From Papilionanthe hookeriana x Papilionanthe teres (taxonomy: Eukaryota; Streptophyta; Magnoliopsida; Asparagales; Orchidaceae), in the NCBI GenBank assembly GCA_022702705.1, contig CM040429.1, forward strand, positions 3,650,073 through 3,714,072: 64,000 bases of DNA, in the 5' to 3' direction. Made by a program: the position numbers and the translations under genes. Of the stretch, positions 1-12,434 are shown piece by piece; positions within the stretch are counted from its first letter, which is position 1; every line of letters starts with the position of its first letter. The notes under the pieces were generated by a model that worked only from the letters and a program-made list of their open reading frames with translations, did no database searches and was not told where the DNA came from.

Positions 1-840
1 TGAAAGCCATAGGCGGACCCCATTGCGCTCGACGTTTGACTTTTTGCCACGAGCAATATGTTTGACTATGGTTCTCACTTAGGCGAAGATCGGTCATCGA
101 TTTGCTCGTTAAATAGCTTCGGTCTGGTCAAAATAATTTCATTTTGCCACATAACACAAATTTGATTTAAATTAACTCTACCAGATGACGAAACGGACCG
201 CGCAGATGCGTCCGGAACGTCAATTTTAACTGGGAAGGACATATATTTTGATAGGATTTTGAGTCGGCTCGAATTACGCGTAAATCAACAAAATTTAAAT
301 AAAAAAATATTAATGATAATAAATGTTTTTTTTTTATAATAAAATATATTTATAAAACTCACGCACACTATTCACTCTCCCCACTCACACGCACACTGGC
401 TTTCCCCTTTCCGTGCCCTAACCGAACCTTGACCTTCTCCTCTTCGGCAATGACCTTGGTTCGCGAATGTACCTGCCGGTTATCCGGTCATCTCTTTCTT
501 CTCTGACCGAAACCGACATCGATGCCGGTTGCCTTGCCGGTAGCCTTTCCCTAACTGATTTTCCCGCCCAAACGAGTCAGGTAACCTTCCTTCTTGCCGA
601 TCTTGGCCGGTTTTCTTGCTTATCGTGGTGTTCTCCTCACCGTTTTGTCTCTCACCGCCAGTAAGTCTTCCTCCTTTGTTCGGCTATAAATACCCCTTTA
701 CAGGGAGGATTGTGGTTGGAATTTTGGTTCGGCATGATTTTTTTTGTGATAGTTGGGGATTCTCAGTTGATTACTGTTTCCGAGCTTTTGAATTTTGGGA
801 GGTAAGTCTTCCTCTTCTTCTTCTTTTTATTCTTATTTTC

Positions 841-892
841 TTCTTCTTCTTCTTCTTCTTCTTCTTCTTCTTCTTCTTCTTCTTCTTCTTCC
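841..892. repeat. (CTT)n microsatellite
   Basis: An uninterrupted CTT/TTC run lies inside long repeat X copy 1. The inverted copy near 32290-32350 has no such run, so it expanded in this copy only. Confidence 0.9.
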
Positions 893-948
893 TGCCTTAA
901 TCATTTCATGAGATATTTTCATATGGCTGGATTTTAGATAATTAAGGA

Positions 949-951
<3 letters not shown>

Positions 952-1021
<70 letters not shown>
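952..1021. repeat. (AT)n microsatellite
   Basis: About 35 perfect AT units. Shorter AT runs follow near 1095-1110. Confidence 0.95.
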
Positions 1022-1024
<3 letters not shown>

Positions 1025-2799
1025 AGTCAGTCCTAAATTTATAGAACATCTAAATTTATAGAACATCTGAAGTTTAACATTTCTTTGTTTTCATATATAT
1101 ATATATATATGAAAATCCTATTGAAGCTATCTTCATCCTTTTATTCTTGAGAGCATTTTTCTTTGATATTACTTCTCCGTGATTCAGGATTGTATTTATA
1201 TCACCATATAGATATAATTCGTTAGTTTCACTATTGGATTTGTTTCCTTTGTTGAAGTTTGAAAGATTATCTATAATAACGAAATTGCAATAGCATTAGT
1301 TAAAAGATTACAGATTTGTGTAGGTTTTCTTAAACCGGATCTCATTTACATATTGTCTGAGATTTGATTCAAGCTTCAGAAATTTTAACTTGGCTAAGTG
1401 TGTTATGCTTCATTGGATACATTCATACGATTCTTGTGCAATTATTTGAGGAAATGATCTTAAGCACAAATTGTTGAGCTGGAAAGGCCTAATACTTTCT
1501 TATACTCTTGGTGGAGTGAAAATGAGACTCACTAAAACAAGTTAATTAAACAATCGATGAGAAATGTTTAAAAGGCTGGATAGATTAAAGTTATCGGGAT
1601 TTTTTTTTTAGGATTCATATAATCTGAATTTCTCAATAATGCTTTCCTTATGTAGTTGGGACTTTTGTTGTAAAATATATATACAGCCATGGATGTGTTT
1701 GTCTACTTTATATATTATTTCAAAGTTTACTTCTATATGAATTATTTGAGCCATGGTATCAATTCTCGAATGGTATTTCATCAACACTGATGAAAATTTG
1801 GTATTATTACTATGAGAATTCAGTCGATGGTATTTACATCTTGCTAATGAAATGTCATGATAAGCCAATTCATAATTCGTTGACATATTTCTTACTTTCT
1901 TGGTAAAATATGAGTAAACTACTACAAACCCTTGTTATCTTGGTTATTCAAACAGCTATACCAAATGAATTTTATGGATTTAAACATGTACTACACTTGT
2001 GAGAATGGTTTGTTTTCAGATATTGGAGTTGTTTGGTATGAACATAAATATAAATGTTTGTTGCTTATGATCAGTGACTTTAAAAGCTTAGAATAAAAAA
2101 AAAGAATAATCTGGAGCTATGGATAATATTTACGGTATACATGTATGGTGGTTTTACACAAACCTGAAAGTAATATGGGATGACTTTAAGCAATCCTGAA
2201 ATACATATGTGCTGAAACTTTGAAACTTTGAAATTTTGGATGCTCTGTTTACTTCGGCTTGCCTAAGCTGAATCACTCGAACGCCACAATTTTGAGATAT
2301 TTTCTTTGGTTCGGTTTATTGAAGTTGGACATTGGATTTTTGAACCTTACTTTGTTTTAACTAGTTGAAGTAGAATTTTTGAAAATTCTGGAGCTGACAT
2401 TATGGTGTTTTGCTGGGGTCAAATTCTGAAAATTCAATAATCTCCTTTACTCTAATTAGCTGAAATGATATCTTGGAAATATGTTGGTTTTTTTTTTTTA
2501 TGGATTGCAGCATTTTCTCTAGCTGAATAATAAAGCTTCATTGTCGATATGCATATGAAACATCAAAGTGGGTATAAGTTGGAAATGCGGGGTACAGGCA
2601 AAGATGCACAAACTTCCATATCATGCTTTTATAACTGAAAACTAAAATCAATACTCAATTATAGATGCCCATTTTATCATATGGTTTGGGTAGTTCTAAT
2701 TCCTACCTTTAAGAAATTAGTGAACCAATAACAGATACTACGACACTAGGTATTATACTGATACAGTAACAGATACTACGACAACAAAACACTTGCACA

Positions 2800-3075
2800 A
2801 CAACAAATACTGCACTTGCACGACATCAAATACTATACTAGCACATCAAATCAAATTCAACATATACAACACATCAAACACACCACATCAAACACAACAC
2901 ATATAATTCATCAAACTCATCATACCAAATACATCACATTAAATATAACATATAAGCACCATATATCAAATATTACACAACACATACACCATATATCGAA
3001 TAGTACACAACATACATTATATATCAAACACCATACACTACACACTATGCACTATTTACTACACACTATACCTAC
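2800..3075. repeat. CA/CAT-rich degenerate minisatellite
   Basis: A loosely periodic tract of cacatca / cacaaca / catatac words. Its reverse complement (GT/GATG-rich) sits at about 29260-29640 in the inverted copy, so it is an inherited part of repeat X and not a local expansion. Confidence 0.7.
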
Positions 3076-3494
3076 ACATCAGATATTACACTTCTCAAAA
3101 TTCAGATACTACACATTGGTTCACTCGTCGATTAAGTGGTAATGATTAGGATTGCCTACTCTAGGGTGATTTGCTAGTGACTTTAATTGATATTGATAAA
3201 AAAGAATTCAATACTTCGGGTTGCCTGTGGGATCGTGTGATAAAAAGGAAGTCTATAGACTGAGCCTATCCTCAAATAGAATTCTTATTCCCTCACTTGG
3301 ATTTTTCATATGTTTATAACTAAACTTAACTATACAAACACTTGTAGTTTTTAGTTTGCTTTCGAGGCATCAACAGAGTTGACCAGGTACACATTTTTTT
3401 TACTGCACAGCTCATTTACTTTCTTTACTATATATTGTAGTGCAGTTCTTTACTTTTCATTATTGTACATACTTAACTATATTCATGTTTTTAA

Positions 3495-3735
3495 TTATTA
3501 TTTCTTTTGCATATTTATATATGACCCTAGGATAGGCCATTTAGGGCATGGGTTTTTTTTTCTGTATTACACATGTCTACTTTAGTCACTACTTCTCTTG
3601 CATATTTACACATACCCCTAAAATAGACCATTTATGGCATGATTTTTTCTGTATTACACATGTCAACTTTAGTCACTTATTCTCTTGCATATATATACAT
3701 ACCCCTATGATAGGTCGTTCGAGGCATGATTTTCT
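3495..3735 (+). repeat. Tandem ~88-bp repeat, about 3 copies
   Basis: Three diverged units, each running from a gcatat... start (3509, 3600, 3687) through an accc/ataggcc block to a gcatg end. The inverted copy (about 28700-28830) has only about two units, so unit number differs between copies of repeat X. Confidence 0.75.
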
Positions 3736-5249
3736 CTTTTCCTTTTTCCCTCTTTCTTCCTTTTCTCGAGACGAGACGACGTCGTAGTCAAATGATGATT
3801 CCACTTCATGCAGTGGATCGGACAACAGAGGACGAATGAAGGATCTTTAATCAGACTTTCATAGATTTAAATAACACCCATAGGGCGCTAAGGTCATCGT
3901 TTGATACGGCGTAAATTCTCACACTATCTTTTAGGACTTAGTACGATTGTTACGATACAAGTCCTAAATTGTTTAGGATTCTGAGGTAATCGTTTGATAC
4001 GACATAAATCCTCCTATTTTCTCGGGCTATTTGCATTTAACATGCAGATATAAGTCCCGAACATCTAAATAATTTACAGGATTGAAATATCAAATATAAC
4101 TTCATTTTCAAAGATATAAAGCCCAACTATAGAATAGTTTGAGATGTCACTGAAATTCCTTCAGTATCTTCGACATCTCCTACTCTTCATTCCGTTAAAT
4201 TCTGAAAATAACTGTTCCACATTGAGCCTCTCCCATTTGATTTTTCTACAAGCAATCGTGAAAACCTAAACGTTGATATTCTTGAAGACGAAGCTCATGA
4301 TCTTTATCGAGAGTATTCTTAGGTGACTTGGGTTGCTTAAGATGTAATTAACTATAGGGGCTTGCCTCTATAGGGAATTAAGAACCCAGATTAATCTAAA
4401 CCCTGTATAATTTGTGTATTAGACAGTGGAATTTATCGGCTATAAAATACGCAGACCAAAATAGAGTCATAAGATTTTAAGTTTAGATAGTTAAGCCTAC
4501 TAATAAGTGGTACACTCATCTTTCGAGATGATGCGTCACTTGTAGTATCGTGCTCAACTATTTAAACTATTAGATATATGAGATCTATCTGGTCTCATTA
4601 TTTTCAAAATAAAAAAAATATCATCATTTTTAAAATCAAAATTATATTATATATTAAATTTAAATTTAAAAATTTTATATTATTTCATAAAAAAAATGGC
4701 CGACATAAACATCCATCGCAGAGTTGATCCGGTTGATTGATGTAAGGTAAGCCTCTCATCATTTCCTTCTTTAATAGAAGTTCAAGACCACCGAAATTAA
4801 GGTGTCCATATCGTAGATATCATAACCATGACAAATCACTATAACAAACTTTTAAGCATTTGCAACATCACATTGAATGTCAAGAATAAACATTCTATTT
4901 TTCGACATAGGCACCTTAACAATCAATTTTTTTTATGATGTCTTAAAGAAATAACATTTTATGTTAAGTGAATATCATATCTTTTCTCTAATAATTGACC
5001 CAAACTCTAAATTTTAGAATTTTACCTTTACCTTCTACCGATATTTGTTATTCATCTTCAAATGAGACATTTCTCATTATTGTTTCTTTAAGCTCCACGA
5101 GCATGCTTCTTTCTCCGCATATATGATTGCTTGCACAAGTGTCGAGATACTGCTTATTTGTTTGGCTTTTATTATTGTCATTGCATGTTAACAATAAATT
5201 TCGTTCTTTTTTACTAGTATCTTCTATAAGATTGGGTTTCTCCTCCGCT

Positions 5250-6161
5250 TTTTTCAGACATCCACATTCATTGGCATAATATAATTTTTTTTTACAATTA
5301 TAGCATTTAATTTGTGATTTGTCATACCTTGGTTGTGAATTTCCTCTTCCACGACCTCTTGATATTTGATGATTTCCACTTCAACCATCAATATTGAAAT
5401 TATAGAAATTGTTATCTTCATGTCTTCCTTTTCCTTGTCCATTATCACGTCCACGACTACGTTTTGCCTTCCTCTTTGGCTTATATCATTACTAAAACTT
5501 TCTACTTTCAAATTGAGTTGAAGAAGTTGCGCCATTACTTCTTATTGTTTTTTCTTCCTCTTTTGTTTTTCTTTAAGCTCGCAAAGAACGCAATAACTGC
5601 TCCACACTCATTGTTTATAAATCTTTAGTTTCTTCAATTGTAGTAACAATATACTCAAAAGTTAAATTAAGAGAGAGAAGAAAATTTTTTATAATTTTTA
5701 CTTCACTTGCATCTTCACTATTTCTTTTTAATGATTCACAATAATCAACACTCTAGAGAAATAATCTAAAATTAATTTAGATTCCTCATAAATAAGAGTT
5801 CAAACTCACCTCTAAGAGTTTAAAGATAGACCGTGTTAACTTGCTTCACTCCTTTGTTGCATGTTTGCAGCTTCTCCCATGTTTCTTTTGTTATGGTTGC
5901 ACTTGAGATCTTCTCAAACCAATCTTCATCTGCTGCTTGATAGATGGAATATAGAGCCTTCTTGTTCCTCTTTCTTGAATCTTTCAAAACTTTTCTTTGA
6001 GTTTGAGATAGAGAAATATCATCTTGCTATTTATAACCCTTCTCGATGATATCCCATGCATCTTGTGCTCTTAGTAGAGCCTTCATCTTGATACTTCAAT
6101 TATCATAATTGGACTCAGTAAGCATCGAAACATAGAAGGGAATTATTCCTCGATTTGCCAT
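5250..6161 (-). pseudogene. copia gag remnant
   Basis: The ATG at 6161 opens a reading frame with the start typical of plant copia Gag (MANRGIIPF). It is soon broken by stops (for example near 6105 and 6030). The order of words further on (LLRAQDAWDII-like, then KETWEKLQ-like) is the UBN2 Gag pattern. A CCHC knuckle can be made out near 5300-5255 in a shifted frame. It cannot make a full protein. Confidence 0.75.
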
Positions 6162-6162
6162 C

Positions 6163-6174
6163 GCTTTGATATCA
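6163..6174 (-). promoter_or_regulatory. Primer binding site (initiator tRNA-Met type)
   Basis: The minus strand reads TGATATCAAAGC, two G-to-A changes from the copia consensus TGGTATCAGAGC, three bases after the LTR end. Confidence 0.75.
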
Positions 6175-6177
6175 CTT

Positions 6178-6430
6178 TGTTGAGGAGAAACTAAAATTTT
6201 TATATACTTAAAATCACAAAGTACAAGTCTCAAACTCACACAAACTAAATTTAGAAGCTCAAAAAACTTCTCTTGAGACTTGATGCATAACCCATAAGAT
6301 TATATAGTATTTTTATAAGTCTAGAAGTAATCTATACCACACATTATTTAACAACCAAATTAATCTCAATCCTTCATTCTTCACCTACCACATCTAGTAC
6401 ACACACATGTACCACATATATTACCTAACA
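6178..6430 (-). repeat. 5' LTR of the decayed copia element
   Basis: 253 bp. On the minus strand it starts TGTTAGG and ends CTCAACA, directly followed by the primer site. No partner LTR is in the window. Confidence 0.75.
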
Positions 6431-8950
6431 TTGATTTTTTTTACCATATCAACTTTTCAACAAGTTTAATTATTCAAAACAGAGTTATTTCTAAAATAAA
6501 ACAAGTTTATTTCTAATAGTGACATGTCTTCACTTGGCTAATGTTGGGCGCTTCCCATAACATTTCCATGGTGAATATGGGCCATTCTCGTTTGTATAAT
6601 GATGAGGCCTTTTTTCAATGGGTGTTCTTGGCCAGCACCATAATTCATGGATCTCTTTCATGGACCACATGATTCATTCTTCAACAATCTTTTTGTCTAA
6701 CTGATCCGTCGAATTAGGCTTTCCAATCATTTGCCAGAGTGGCATGTTGATCTCTCAACAATCTTCTGTCTTGGGGTTTCCAATCAGTTAAAGTAAGGAT
6801 TAACTTCGTGAGTCTGACATGCGTCCAAGACTATTTATGAGTTATTTGACATCCATACCACCACTCTGTTGCTGGGATGTTGTTGAGAGGCTCTGTACAA
6901 TACATCTATATGTCGTATAATTAGATGTGTCATTCTTTTTGGAGAAGGGATCCGACCCTTAGTATTATCTCTTAAATCATTTCTTTCATCTTCTCATTTC
7001 ACTTAGAGTCTAAGAATTCAAGTTTGGAGAGTTCATCCACTCTCTGTCCTTCTATACAATGTTTACACGAGTCTTTTTCGAGTTATATGAACCCACGAAC
7101 GATACGGAACCCTATGTCCTAAAAAGATTAAACATATAGAAAATTTGAAATAACTAAGTATTATACTTTACTCTTATTTTCTTAAACATAGCCTAGTAAT
7201 AAAAATTGACTTTTTTAGCAGCACTTATTAACAGTGGTTTCAAAACCAATGTTAAAAATATATTTATTGCAGCAGTATTAACCACTAAATTCTTAAAACA
7301 ACTGCTATAAGATTATAGCTTTGTGACACTAATTATCTACAACGGTTTTTAAACTGCTGCTAAAATTTTAGATGCAGTTAAAATCACTGCCGTAACCTTT
7401 TTTTTTTTTTAATATATGTCGCCAAAGTTTATTTTTATTGAAGCACCGTGTAATAATATTACTCGAAAATATCTGGTTCGCAATCTAATTAATCCACTCC
7501 CAGCTCTTGTTATTATGAGCTAATTGTACAAGTTATACCTGTATATTTTCAATTATTTTCTATCACGATTAGATTATTTTTATAACAAGTTTATAAGCTT
7601 CATGCATTACATATATATTATTCCATAACATAATTAAATTATGAAATAATATTATTTATTAAACAAATAAAACAAAAATATCTATATTATTAGACAAATC
7701 ACATTCATAAGCATGATTATCATAAGAAAGTGGCATTGTGAATTTCTAATAATTTAATTATCTTGTCTGATAAATTTTCTTAATAAAATTTATGTAAAAA
7801 TTTAATAAATAATATGCAAGATTAAAAATGTATATGTACAAAGTATACTCTGACAATTTTCTTTTCGTTAAGCCGTGGGAAGTTGGCTTACAGTACCATC
7901 ACTGATTGTAATCACAGATAATTAATATTTTTAGCAAGAATCATAAATAAGCAAAAAACTAATCAAACCGAAGAAGTAGAATTTAAATAAAAATAAAGAG
8001 AAACAAAAAAGAGGGGTGAACACTAAGAAACAATAACACGTTATGTCTCATTTATAAAATAATTTTTCTATTAATAGAGAAGATAATACGTCATGATGAT
8101 GTTATATTTTTTTTATATGCTTTAATGGGGTACTTTAGTATTTCTGGAATTTTAGGTGTAAGAGTATATCATTCAGTCGTTCTATAGCTCAGTCAATTAA
8201 GTTTCATTGGCTTTAGGTCAGCTGAATCGGCTCGATTAGTTGAATTTGGTCGGCAGAGTCAGCTTGATCAGCTGATTTAGTCTGAATATTGAACCTTGTT
8301 ATCTAGTGAGAGACCTCTGAAGGTCCCCGGGATGATTAGAGGTGTTGAAGGACTATATCATCCCTAAGATTGACTTTTCCATAGTGGTTGACTCGGATGT
8401 TGTGTTCCTGACCAAATGGTTTGGGCTGAGATCAATGTGTTGTCTTTTGATCCACCTTGTAGCTCAGCCCACTTTGGCTTTGTTAGATTTGGCTTTGTTA
8501 ATCTGAATTTACAATTTAATTTATTCAAAATTTGATATTTAATATAAAAAATTGTTAAACTACGATAATTCTCAGTTTCATATTTTATTTATAATATTTC
8601 ATGTGATTGTGTGTCGCACAGTGATTAAGGCGAATTAAGTTACAATACAATTTTGTTGTGATCCTATATGTTGTTTTTATAGCTTCATCAAAATAAATAA
8701 ATAAACAAATAAATAAATGGTGCGTTTGATATTAAGAATTAATGAGCGCGTTGGACATAAATGGACAATTTGAATGATATAGTTGATGGAAGATTGTAAT
8801 GATATATTATAAGATAATTCAAGATGTAGCAAAAAATTTCATCAATTGAGAATGTATTTCTATAAAAACATTTTAGATATTATTTGATGTTGTGATTTCT
8901 ATTTTATGTTTGGTCATTCATTTGAATGATTGGGGAGTTATTAAATTCCA
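6431..8950. other. Gene-free AT-rich stretch
   Basis: No gene is supported. Near 7215-7400 there are several diverged copies of a motif like 'gcagcagttttaaaccgctgctaaaa' in both orientations, the pattern seen in subterminal regions of some DNA transposons (CACTA- or Mutator-like); no ends were found. A GC-richer patch at 8170-8500 with repeated ggctcgat/tcagctg words looks like old repeat DNA of unknown class. Confidence 0.4.
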
Positions 8951-10100
8951 TTTGTGTTCGCCTTTACCAAAATAACTCCTTCAAAAAGAAGCTAAAAAAT
9001 GTGAGTTCATTATCACTTGCAATGAATTTCATAACTCTTGATAAAGGCGAGAAAAATATTAGATGCATAGATAATTTTTGATTAAGGCGAGAAAATATTA
9101 GATGTAGAGACCTCATGTCTAATCGATCATATTGTGGAGCCTGAAACACCCGACCCAAGGCAGCCAGCAGCTCATAGCAGCATAAAGCATTTATGGGTGT
9201 GATTTACCCGCGCCTAGATGATGCTCGTGCACTTGTGATAGAGTGTGTTGCACGCCCGTGTTGGGGTCCACAGTGCCCCCACACTATATTCTATGTTCCT
9301 ATGTGTCTGGTTACAGAGGGCGGGAGATTCTTGTGCAAGGGAGTGACATGGGCTTGCCATGTGCGATTCCTCTTTCGATTCAATTTATATTCGTGATTTC
9401 GAGCGGTGAAGATAACTCTAGCATGTGATTTCGAGCGGTGAAGATAACTCTAGCATGCGGTTCTCTCGATTGGTTTCTGGTGAAGAAAAAAAGAGACGAA
9501 GAAGAGGGTTTTGATGTACATTTCTCTTGTTAGATAGAGAGGAAGAGTTTGAAGTAAAATCCTGTAAAATCTAAACATTGTAGAGAGGAGATATGAATGA
9601 GTAGCAGTTCTGAATTTCATAGTAAAAACTTTTTGATGGTGTGGTTCGTGATTCTTTTATCTGTTCTCAAATTTTTCCATATTAAATTATGGTGTGCTTT
9701 CTGAAATTTTTTTATTGCTTTTTTGTTCGAATCTTATTCCGATTTTCCGGAATCATTGCGATCATACGCAGTGGCAAGAGATTGACATATTTAATTTCGA
9801 CAACCCACCCTTTTCCTATTTACATGCAAAAATTAAAGATAAACAAAACAAACAAGCTTTGATAAAACTGACCACCATCTAAAAATGAGTAAATAAACTC
9901 TTTCTGCCATCCCAACGGCGGTGGAATGAGAAGGATTTCATGGAGCAGCCGCGCGGCCATGTTTTCCGGCGAACTCGCATTATGTTCCCTTAACATATTT
10001 CCTTGAAAAATCCTCCTCCTCCTTCCACACAAATACATTCACTCACTTACATAAATAAAAAGGAAAGAAGAACTCATTTTTCTTTTCTATTTAAGCTTCT
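8951..10100. other. Gene-free stretch with one local duplication
   Basis: A GC-richer patch at 9140-9480 has short open frames on the plus strand (9193-9428) that match no family I recognise. A perfect 32-bp direct duplication occupies 9393-9456. The rest, up to the cytochrome b561-like pseudogene, is AT-rich, with a possible promoter (ctatttaag near 10088) just before its ATG. Confidence 0.4.
9393..9456. repeat. 32-bp tandem duplication
   Basis: Two identical adjacent copies of a unit that starts gtgatttcgagcgg. Confidence 0.9.
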
Positions 10101-10114
10101 CTGCATGCGCAGCC

Positions 10115-10767
10115 ATGGCCATGGTACTGAAGGAGAGCTCAAGCTATCGTATTAGTATATCAACAACTCCAGTCATCTTCATTGCTCATCTGCTCTGCAT
10201 AGCCGTTGCTGTTCTGACCCTCTTTTGGATCTTTTATCTCCGCCATGGAATTTCATTCAGCTCAAACTCCTCCGAACATCTCTTTGATGTTGTTCACTTG
10301 CTTTCTTCTCCTCTTATATCTTACAAAAATGCTACAAATACTTATATCTGCAAAGTTTTTTCTGATTATTAATGACATACATCTTGGTTTTCATTGCAGG
10401 CTCATGTAGTTTTCATGCTTTTTGGTCTGGCAATATGTGGTGGAGAAGATAAGAGCTTGATGAAATGAAATTCTCTCATTGAATATATATTGATATTGAT
10501 TAATCAATGTGATCTTGTCTTTTTTGTAATTATTATATTTTGGATTTAGCTGTTATAGCATGTAGAATTATACCATCTGGGAGCAGAAAAGTAAGAGAAA
10601 TGGTATAATTTTCTGCTCCCAACATGTTGATTAATTTAGTTGGATTGTTGTTTGGTGGTTTGGGGATTCATGCTGTTCTTGAGTATTTTAAGGAGGAAGG
10701 AATGCAGCACAGGCAGAGATTACTTGCTTGGATTGGGATGGGAGTCATCTTCCTCTTTGTTCTTCAG
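10115..10767 (+). pseudogene. Cytochrome b561 (transmembrane ascorbate ferrireductase)-like, truncated
   Basis: Three exon-like pieces match the first half of plant CYB561 proteins, which carry electrons from ascorbate across membranes on two haem b groups. Piece 1 (10115-10288, 58 codons) has the N-terminal membrane helix. Piece 2 (10400-10468) joins in frame after a GT...CAG intron and keeps the first haem-ligand-like His (DAHVVFML) but stops after 22 codons. Piece 3 (10624-10767) resembles the helix 3/4 region ending in WIGMGVIF..LQ before a GT donor. Family histidines expected in HLxLH and LHSWIG appear as LINLV and LLAWIG, so haem ligands are lost. No acceptor precedes piece 3 and no later exons follow. 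Best read as a dead, 3'-truncated copy. Confidence 0.7.
10559..10622. repeat. Short scrambled inverted repeat
   Basis: gggagcagaaaa and attatacca occur at 10563-10592, and both recur as reverse complements at 10600-10620, with the order of the two blocks exchanged. It lies where the acceptor of the third b561 piece should be and may mark the rearrangement that destroyed it. Confidence 0.6.
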
Positions 10768-10809
10768 GTGCTGATCTCAGATCCATATGTATATATATAT
10801 AATTCCTTT

Positions 10810-12340
10810 TAGATGATATTTACGAATTAAACTTTTATTAATTTCCTTCTATAATCGGTTATATATAACTTTTTCTCTTATTTTAATGTTTACTTTCTGA
10901 TAATGGCATATGATTGTAGACTACACGATTTAGAGAGTTGGTGTTATCGGTAATATTGTGTAATACAACAGTAATATAATAGACGCATTTAATGCATACA
11001 AAAACATTCTTAGGTAGTTACATATCTAGTACTTGAACATTCATATTTACATGTATACCGTTGATCTTCTTAACATTACATCAAAAGTGTCGTCTTAATT
11101 GACCTTTTAAAAATGAAATACATATTTTCATAGATTTATATGAATCTAAGGTGAAATGTCAAACTTTGGCTGTCAGATATGTTAATATATATGAACCATG
11201 TGGTATGCATGAAAATTTCTCAATTTAATAATATAACAAAGAGTTATTATTGCTTTGATGATACTTAATAATTTTTTTTAATAAACTTATCTACCGCTAC
11301 GAACAACATCACAAGAAATCATGAATTTTCAATATAAAAAATAACTTTCTCATATAAATATATTCTAACAATCTTCATTTTAGTTCTCTTTATCAATACT
11401 AAACAAAATTATTTAGTTTGAACCTCAAAACTTACAACTTTTCAATTAAGACGTGCACAGCATGAAATTAACATATGTTACAAGTTCGGTTTCATACCCA
11501 TAGGGTTACACATCTATTTATAGATAAAACCACAGATAAATTATTAAAACGCCCTTGCACCCCCCCAACCCACTAAATTTCAAGAGAGACACCACTTTAT
11601 TCCAAGAGACTCCAAATTTCCGGTATATGAGTTATACCTAACAAATCTCCACATTTGTGAATATCCCGCCCCTTAGGAGAAATACATCATGGAGTTTATT
11701 ATACCAAAGTGGGTTGGTCAATCGTGCCAATTACAACACTTATCATGTTTGCATCAGCACATTGGCCAAACTACTGTCTCGCAAGCCTCGAATCTCTTCG
11801 CACCTGTTCGCGGAATACCTTCGTGAAACTCCTGTTCGCGAATAATCACGCCTGCTCGCATCATGCATCCTGTTGAACTCCACCTGTCGCAAATCCTTCT
11901 GCGACGAACTGACGAATTTAATAAATAGTTAGTTTGAGTATACATTTATGAGAAGTGATCAGTTAATGTTATGTGATTTGATAATGGTGTTGTTTACAGT
12001 ACTGCCTATGTATTTAAATATTTAATAGCTATAATTTCACATTAATTACTTATATAAGAACTTGAGTGAAGTTTACAGTTTCATTTGAGTGACTTCTACT
12101 TCTCTGGTTTTTCTGTTAACCCTTTTTTTTTCTCTTTTTTTCACAAACGGCTTACTCCTACCAAATAACATATAAAAAAATGTATTTTATATTTTAAAAA
12201 TTAAAATATTAATAATTTTGAAGTGATAGGTAAGATTTTTGTGGTATAAATATAAAATGAATTTTGATGTCAGATATGTAAACACATAAAAATTATAGGG
12301 TAAGCTTGTAAATGCCCCAAAATTTATTTAGACAATATAT
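10810..12340. other. Gene-free AT-rich stretch with MITE remnants
   Basis: No gene is supported. The segment 12160-12317 ends in tgtaaatgcccc, the terminus of the Mutator-type MITE family described at 54572-54814, and includes its tgtcagatatgtaaac-like inner block. Segments near 11030-11220 and 11440-11530 look like further eroded members. The patch at 11640-11900 is GC-richer, with repeated gttcgcg words; I do not recognise it. Confidence 0.4.
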
Positions 12341-12348
12341 TTTTAATA

Positions 12349-12434
12349 TGATTATAGGAATCATCGTCATTAAAAATATTGATCGGACTTTAATAGCATT
12401 GATATGATATTAGTAACCTTAATTGATTATATGA
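12349..12434 (+). repeat. copia LTR fragment, plus orientation
   Basis: About 85 bp matching, as reverse complement, the segment 14365-14440 of the deleted copia element's LTR (shared words attataggaatcat, ttaatagcattgatatga, ccttaattgattat). It is cut off at the poly(T) run that forms the tail of the H2B retrocopy. Confidence 0.7.

Larger units (their letters stand above)
1..4705 (+). mobile_element. Long repeat family X, copy 1 (truncated by window edge)
   Basis: This block recurs in inverted orientation at about 27780-33220, with matches along its whole length: the GC-rich start (1-700), the CA-rich tract near 2800-3070, the 3495-3730 tandem repeats and the right end near 4560-4700. It carries a TATA-like box (ctataaatacccc, near 684) followed by possible splice-donor-like sequences. 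No long coding region is convincing; the short ORFs at 467-900 are conserved between copies only as DNA. Its size, lack of coding capacity and dispersed copies suggest a very long LTR or a non-autonomous (LARD-like) retroelement, but I cannot find matching ends, because the left end lies outside the window. Classification is inference. Confidence 0.5.
4705..6430 (-). mobile_element. Decayed Ty1/copia retrotransposon, 5' half only
   Basis: Read on the minus strand this is, in order: a 5' LTR (6430-6178), a tRNA-Met-type primer site, a gag start (ATG at 6161), a zinc-knuckle region around 5300-5250, a protease-like stretch near 5150, and a GAG-pre-integrase motif near 4850-4710 that ends in a DQLCDGCL-like cysteine pair. 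Several stops and frameshifts break it. The pol half and the 3' LTR are missing: the element ends exactly where long repeat X begins, which suggests X inserted into it or that a deletion joined the two. It resembles Tnt1/RE-type copia gag (UBN2 family). Confidence 0.8.

Noticed and set aside
833..1066. Frame with poly-Arg/Lys and Tyr-Ile repeats
   Set aside because: Translation of the (CTT)n and (AT)n microsatellites.
2800..3075. CRISPR-like array
   Set aside because: The repeat words are irregular and there are no spacers; the context is a plant repeat.
2816..3142. 108-codon His/Thr/Ile-rich frame
   Set aside because: Translation of the CA-rich minisatellite; it does not continue in the inverted copy.
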